Shown in pieces: positions 61,195-64,000 of a DNA stretch of 64,000 bases. Positions within the stretch are counted from its first letter, which is position 1, and each line of letters begins with the position of its first letter. Under the pieces are notes generated by a model. It made no database searches and had not been told where the DNA came from. It saw nothing but the letters and a program-made list of their open reading frames with translations. The translations under genes and the position numbers were made by a program. The stretch comes from Microbacterium sp. 10M-3C3 (GTDB taxonomy: Bacteria > Actinomycetota > Actinomycetes > Actinomycetales > Microbacteriaceae). Location: positions 2,294,001-2,358,000 of the forward strand of contig NZ_CP034245.1 of assembly GCF_003931875.1 (NCBI RefSeq), read 5' to 3'.

Positions 61195-62385
61195 TCAGGG
61201 GGCGAAGAGCGCGTTGCGCGCGGCGGCGGCGCGCGCGAGGAGCTCGCGCTCGGCCGCAGCCGCCTGCGGGTCGCGACCCGTGAGGGCGCGCTGACGCGCC
61301 GCCGCGAGAGCAGTGGCGTCCGCGATGAATCCGCGCATGAGCGGCCGGCGATCACCGCGCAGACCGCGGGCCCACGCGAGCGCGGCACGACGCCCCGGTC
61401 CCGTGGCGAGCATGTCGACCTCCTGCGGCGTGAACCATCCGGCCGCCGCGTACTCCCCCAGCCGCGCACGGGTGAGCCGCGCCTCCTCGCGGCGCAGCAG
61501 CACGATGCCGAGGATGAACAGCGCGAACAGCGGCACCTGCAGGGTGATGTACAGCGTGAAGAAGTCCGACAGCACCGCCGACCCGTTCCACAGCGCGTGC
61601 AGCACGATCGCGCCGACGAGCCCCACGAGGCCGTAGCCGAAGGCGCCGCCGGCGCCGAGCCCGCGCCGGGCGGCGAGGCCGATCGCAAGCCCCGTGACGC
61701 TGGTGAACATCACGTGGGCGAAGGGCGAGAGGATCGCGCGGAGGAAGAACGTCGTGGCCACATCGCCCGCGCCCCCCTCGAGGAGACTGATCGCGAAATA
61801 CTGGATGTTCTCGGTGAACGCGAATCCCGCGCCGACGAGGGCGCCGTACACGACGCCGTCGACGGGTCCGTCGAACGAGCGCCGGGCGGCGATGAAGATG
61901 AGCAGCACGCCCAGGCCCTTGCCGACCTCCTCGACGACGGGCGCCTGCACGATCGAGCCGACGATGTCGCCCGTCCCGCCGACGAGGACGGTCAGCACGA
62001 GGTCGACGCCGAGCGCGATCCCCACCGCGGCGATGGCTCCCCACGCGATCGCGAACACCATCAGGCCGCGCGGCTCCGGCTCCCAACGGTCGATGAGCCG
62101 CACCGCGAACCACACCGCGGCGAACGGCACGGCGGCGAGGATGATGCCGATGATGGACGCGGCGGGGCCGAGGAACCGCACGAAGTAGCCGACAAGGACG
62201 ATCAGCACGACCACGAGCACGCCCGCGACCCAGATGAGCGCGGCGCCGCCCGTGCGCGGGCGGCGCGGCACGGGCGACGCGGTCGCGGGCGAGGGCGCGG
62301 GCGGGATGAGGGCGGCCGTGCCGCGCGGCTGCGCGTTCGGCTGCGGCGGGGACTGCGGCTGCGACCAGGGCGACGGCTGCGACAT
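61195..62385 (-). CDS. PrsW-family intramembrane metalloprotease
   Basis: 396-residue membrane protease of the PrsW/CAAX-related class, which cleaves anti-sigma or other membrane proteins. A Pro-rich 45-residue N-terminus is followed by seven or eight helices. Catalytic motifs: Glu152-Glu153 with Lys156 (EEVGK), FTEN (190-193), His224 (PFAHVMF) and His263 (LHALWN). A basic cytoplasmic C-terminus of about 100 residues follows. ATG is six bases after TAGGCT. Its target is not adjacent. Confidence 0.92.
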   Translation of the reverse strand: MSQPSPWSQPQSPPQPNAQPRGTAALIPPAPSPATASPVPRRPRTGGAALIWVAGVLVVVLIVLVGYFVRFLGPAASIIGIILAAVPFAAVWFAVRLIDRWEPEPRGLMVFAIAWGAIAAVGIALGVDLVLTVLVGGTGDIVGSIVQAPVVEEVGKGLGVLLIFIAARRSFDGPVDGVVYGALVGAGFAFTENIQYFAISLLEGGAGDVATTFFLRAILSPFAHVMFTSVTGLAIGLAARRGLGAGGAFGYGLVGLVGAIVLHALWNGSAVLSDFFTLYITLQVPLFALFILGIVLLRREEARLTRARLGEYAAAGWFTPQEVDMLATGPGRRAALAWARGLRGDRRPLMRGFIADATALAAARQRALTGRDPQAAAAERELLARAAAARNALFAP

Positions 62386-62391
62386 GCGCTC

Positions 62392-62397
62392 AGCCTA
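62392..62397 (-). promoter_or_regulatory. -10 element for the PrsW gene
   Basis: TAGGCT on the minus strand with a six-base GAGCGC spacer before the ATG. Confidence 0.55.
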
Positions 62398-62477
62398 GGG
62401 GCCGGGGGCGCGCGCTCCCGGGCCTTGCGCGCGCGGGCGCGGTGCGGCACGGAGGCAGCCCGGCCGTGCGCGGCGGG

Positions 62478-62483
62478 TAGCTT
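62478..62483 (+). promoter_or_regulatory. -10 element for the FAH-family gene
   Basis: TAGCTT, seven bases before the ATG; the spacer GGGAGGC could also serve as a Shine-Dalgarno for a longer transcript. Confidence 0.4.
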
Positions 62484-62490
62484 GGGAGGC

Positions 62491-63354
62491 ATGCGTTTCG
62501 CCCATGTGGTCCCGTCGGAGTCGACCGATCCTCGTCTCATCGTGGTGCGGGAGGGCGAGCGGACTTTCGTGGGAGATCTCTTCGAGGGGGCGCCCGAGAC
62601 GCTCGAGGAGCTGATCGCCGGCGGCGACGAGCTTCTGGAGCGCGTCCGCACCTCGAGCGAGAACGCGGCCTGGGAGCCGCTCGGCTCGCCGCGGTTCGCC
62701 TCGGCCGTCCTCGCTCCCCCGGTCATCCTCGCCGTGGGCCTGAACTACGCCGCCCACTCGGGCGAGCTGGGCCTGAAGACCGACTCGACGCCCACCGTCT
62801 TCGTGCTGTGGCCGAACTCGCTCACCGCGCACGGCGCGACGACGACGTGGCCGCGTTCGCTCAGCGAGTCCGTCGACTACGAGGCCGAGCTCGGCGTCAT
62901 CATCGGCCGCCCCGCGAAGGACGTGTCGGCCGCCGACGCACTGGATCACGTGTGGGGCTACACGGTGGTCAACGACATCACGGCCCGCGACATCCAGTTC
63001 TCGGAGGCGCAATGGTCGCGGTGCAAGTCGTTCGACGGCTTCACGCCGACGGGTCCGTACGTCGTGACGGCCGACGAGATCTCCGACCCGCAGGATCTGC
63101 ACATCTGGACCGTCGTGGACGGACGCATGGTGCAGGACGCGTCGACCGGACAGATGGTGCGGTCGGTCGCGACGCTCATCGAGCATCTCTCCCGATCGGT
63201 CACGCTGCTGCCGGGGACGCTCATCTCCACCGGCAGTCCCGGCGGCGCGGGCTACTCGCGCGATCCGCAGATCTTCCTGCGCGACCGCTCCACGGTGACC
63301 GTCGCGGTCGACGGCATCGGCGAGCTGGTCACCCACTGCCGCATCGCGGGCTGA
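62491..63354 (+). CDS. Fumarylacetoacetate hydrolase family protein
   Basis: 287-residue FAH-fold metal enzyme; family members hydrolyse or decarboxylate 2-oxo/acylpyruvate compounds in aromatic degradation. The core starts ILAVGLNYAAHSGELGL. Metal ligands are in VDYEAELGVIIGR and NDITARDIQFSEAQWSRCKSFDGFTPTGPY, and GTLISTGSPGGAGYSRDP closes the site. Substrate unknown; acylpyruvase or 5-oxopent-3-ene-tricarboxylate decarboxylase are possible. It converges with aspA, four bases between stops. Confidence 0.92.
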   Translation: MRFAHVVPSESTDPRLIVVREGERTFVGDLFEGAPETLEELIAGGDELLERVRTSSENAAWEPLGSPRFASAVLAPPVILAVGLNYAAHSGELGLKTDSTPTVFVLWPNSLTAHGATTTWPRSLSESVDYEAELGVIIGRPAKDVSAADALDHVWGYTVVNDITARDIQFSEAQWSRCKSFDGFTPTGPYVVTADEISDPQDLHIWTVVDGRMVQDASTGQMVRSVATLIEHLSRSVTLLPGTLISTGSPGGAGYSRDPQIFLRDRSTVTVAVDGIGELVTHCRIAG

Positions 63355-63358
63355 GGGA

Positions 63359-64000
63359 TCAGACCTCCGGGGCGACGACGTCCTCGGCGGCGACGACGGG
63401 GATCGCCTCGGTGATGGCCTCCAGGCCCGACAGCCGCTTGGGCGAGAGCTGCTTGGCGACCTCGTCGCGCGACATCAGCCCCGCCTCCACGACGAGGTCG
63501 GCGACGTTGCGGCCCGTGAGGAGCGCCGTCTTGGCGAGGGCCGCCGCGGCGGCATACCCGATGAAGGGGGTGAGGGCCGTGATGACGCCCACCGACGACC
63601 CGACCATCGCCCCAAGCCGCTCGCGGTTGGCCGTGATCCCCTCGACGCAGTTGACCCGCAGCGTCCACATCGCCTGCTGCATCCACGTGATCGACTGGAA
63701 GATCGAGTGCGCGATGACCGGCTCGAACGCGTTGAGCTGCAGCTGACCGCCCTCGACCGCCATCGTCACGGTGAGGTCCGCGCCGGCAACCGAGAAGGCC
63801 ACCTGGTTCACGACCTCGGGGATCACCGGGTTGACCTTGCCGGGCATGATGCTCGAGCCCGCCTGCCGCGGCGGCAGGTTGATCTCGCCCAGGCCGGCCT
63901 GCGGGCCACTGGAGAGCAGCCGGAGGTCGTTGCAGATCTTGGACAGCTTGATCGCGTTGCGCTTGAGCGATGCCGAGAACGACATGAACGCGCCGGTGTC
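63359..64000 (-). CDS. aspA: Aspartate ammonia-lyase, C-terminal part
   Basis: 3' 213 codons of a fumarase/aspartase superfamily enzyme releasing ammonia from aspartate to give fumarate; the gene begins beyond base 64000 (usual total about 470 residues). The superfamily signature GSSIMPGKVNP is present. What follows, VIPEVVNQVAF, and EGGQLQLNAFEPVIAHSIFQS match aspartase better than class II fumarase (which has TQCEA at that place). The C-terminal domain is complete (KRLSGLEAI). Confidence 0.88.
   Translation of the reverse strand, partial: DTGAFMSFSASLKRNAIKLSKICNDLRLLSSGPQAGLGEINLPPRQAGSSIMPGKVNPVIPEVVNQVAFSVAGADLTVTMAVEGGQLQLNAFEPVIAHSIFQSITWMQQAMWTLRVNCVEGITANRERLGAMVGSSVGVITALTPFIGYAAAAALAKTALLTGRNVADLVVEAGLMSRDEVAKQLSPKRLSGLEAITEAIPVVAAEDVVAPEV

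Overview
The window is a GC-rich (about 70% by eye) actinobacterial chromosome segment. Its gene order fits Microbacteriaceae, most likely Microbacterium or a close relative. Supporting points are a gluABCD-type glutamate ABC operon, a pheST / infC-rpmI-rplT / his block, lexA divergent from a LysM protein, a recA-recX-miaB-miaA-dapF run with clgR, cinA, pgsA, ftsK, rnj, dapA, thyX and dapB close by, Tat/lipoprotein EfeUOB, and many start codons placed six or seven bases after a TANNNT hexamer (leaderless transcripts, common in actinobacteria). It is almost entirely coding. I found no tRNA, rRNA, insertion sequence, prophage or CRISPR array.

Layout. 0-6.5 kb (minus): 5' part of pheT, pheS, a four-gene glutamate/amino-acid ABC importer and a SpoU-type rRNA methyltransferase. 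6.5-8.1 kb (minus): rplT, rpmI and infC, with a structured leader and a probable AUC start for IF3. 8.1-12.4 kb: DUF1844 (+), then hisC-hisB-hisH-hisA(priA-like)-SseB (minus). 12.4-13.8 kb: SOS switch with lexA (+) and a divergent LysM membrane protein resembling the SOS division inhibitors YneA/DivS/Rv2719c. 13.8-20.7 kb: S9 peptidase, HflX, a methyltransferase, an MFS exporter, DapF and an acetyltransferase. 20.8-34.4 kb (minus): miaA, miaB, recX, recA, DUF3046, clgR, cinA-C, pgsA, ftsK, GNAT, YjbR, rnj, dapA, a broken DUF559 remnant and an SDR. 34.4-41.3 kb: thyX, a thioredoxin/DUF4395 pair, OsmC, a TIGR01777 epimerase, TPR protein, dapB, GNAT, a histidine phosphatase and a degenerate aldo/keto reductase. 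41.4-43.7 kb: pnp. 43.7-57.2 kb: a more accessory block between pnp and rpsO. It holds a secreted lytic-transglycosylase-like protein, two very small proteins, a glycosyltransferase-SGNH fusion, DedA, a sugar-kinase-like protein, a luciferase/FMN-reductase pair, an acyltransferase, the EfeUOB iron importer and a 2-oxoglutarate oxygenase. 57.2-64 kb: rpsO, MFS, EamA, YceI, FKBP, PrsW, an FAH-family hydrolase and the 3' part of aspA.

Functional themes are translation and RNA maintenance (pheST, IF3, L20, L35, S15, MiaA/B, SpoU, HflX, RNase J, PNPase), lysine/meso-DAP synthesis scattered in the window (dapA, dapB, dapF), histidine synthesis, the SOS response (recA, recX, lexA, LysM protein, all near candidate SOS boxes), and envelope work. 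No wholly new multigene system is evident. The less ordinary items are the GT4-SGNH fusion protein, the pair of tiny basic/acidic proteins, an aldo/keto reductase lacking its catalytic tetrad, overlapping divergent leaderless promoters (dapB/GNAT), a leaderless upstream mini-ORF, and several strong intergenic palindromes.
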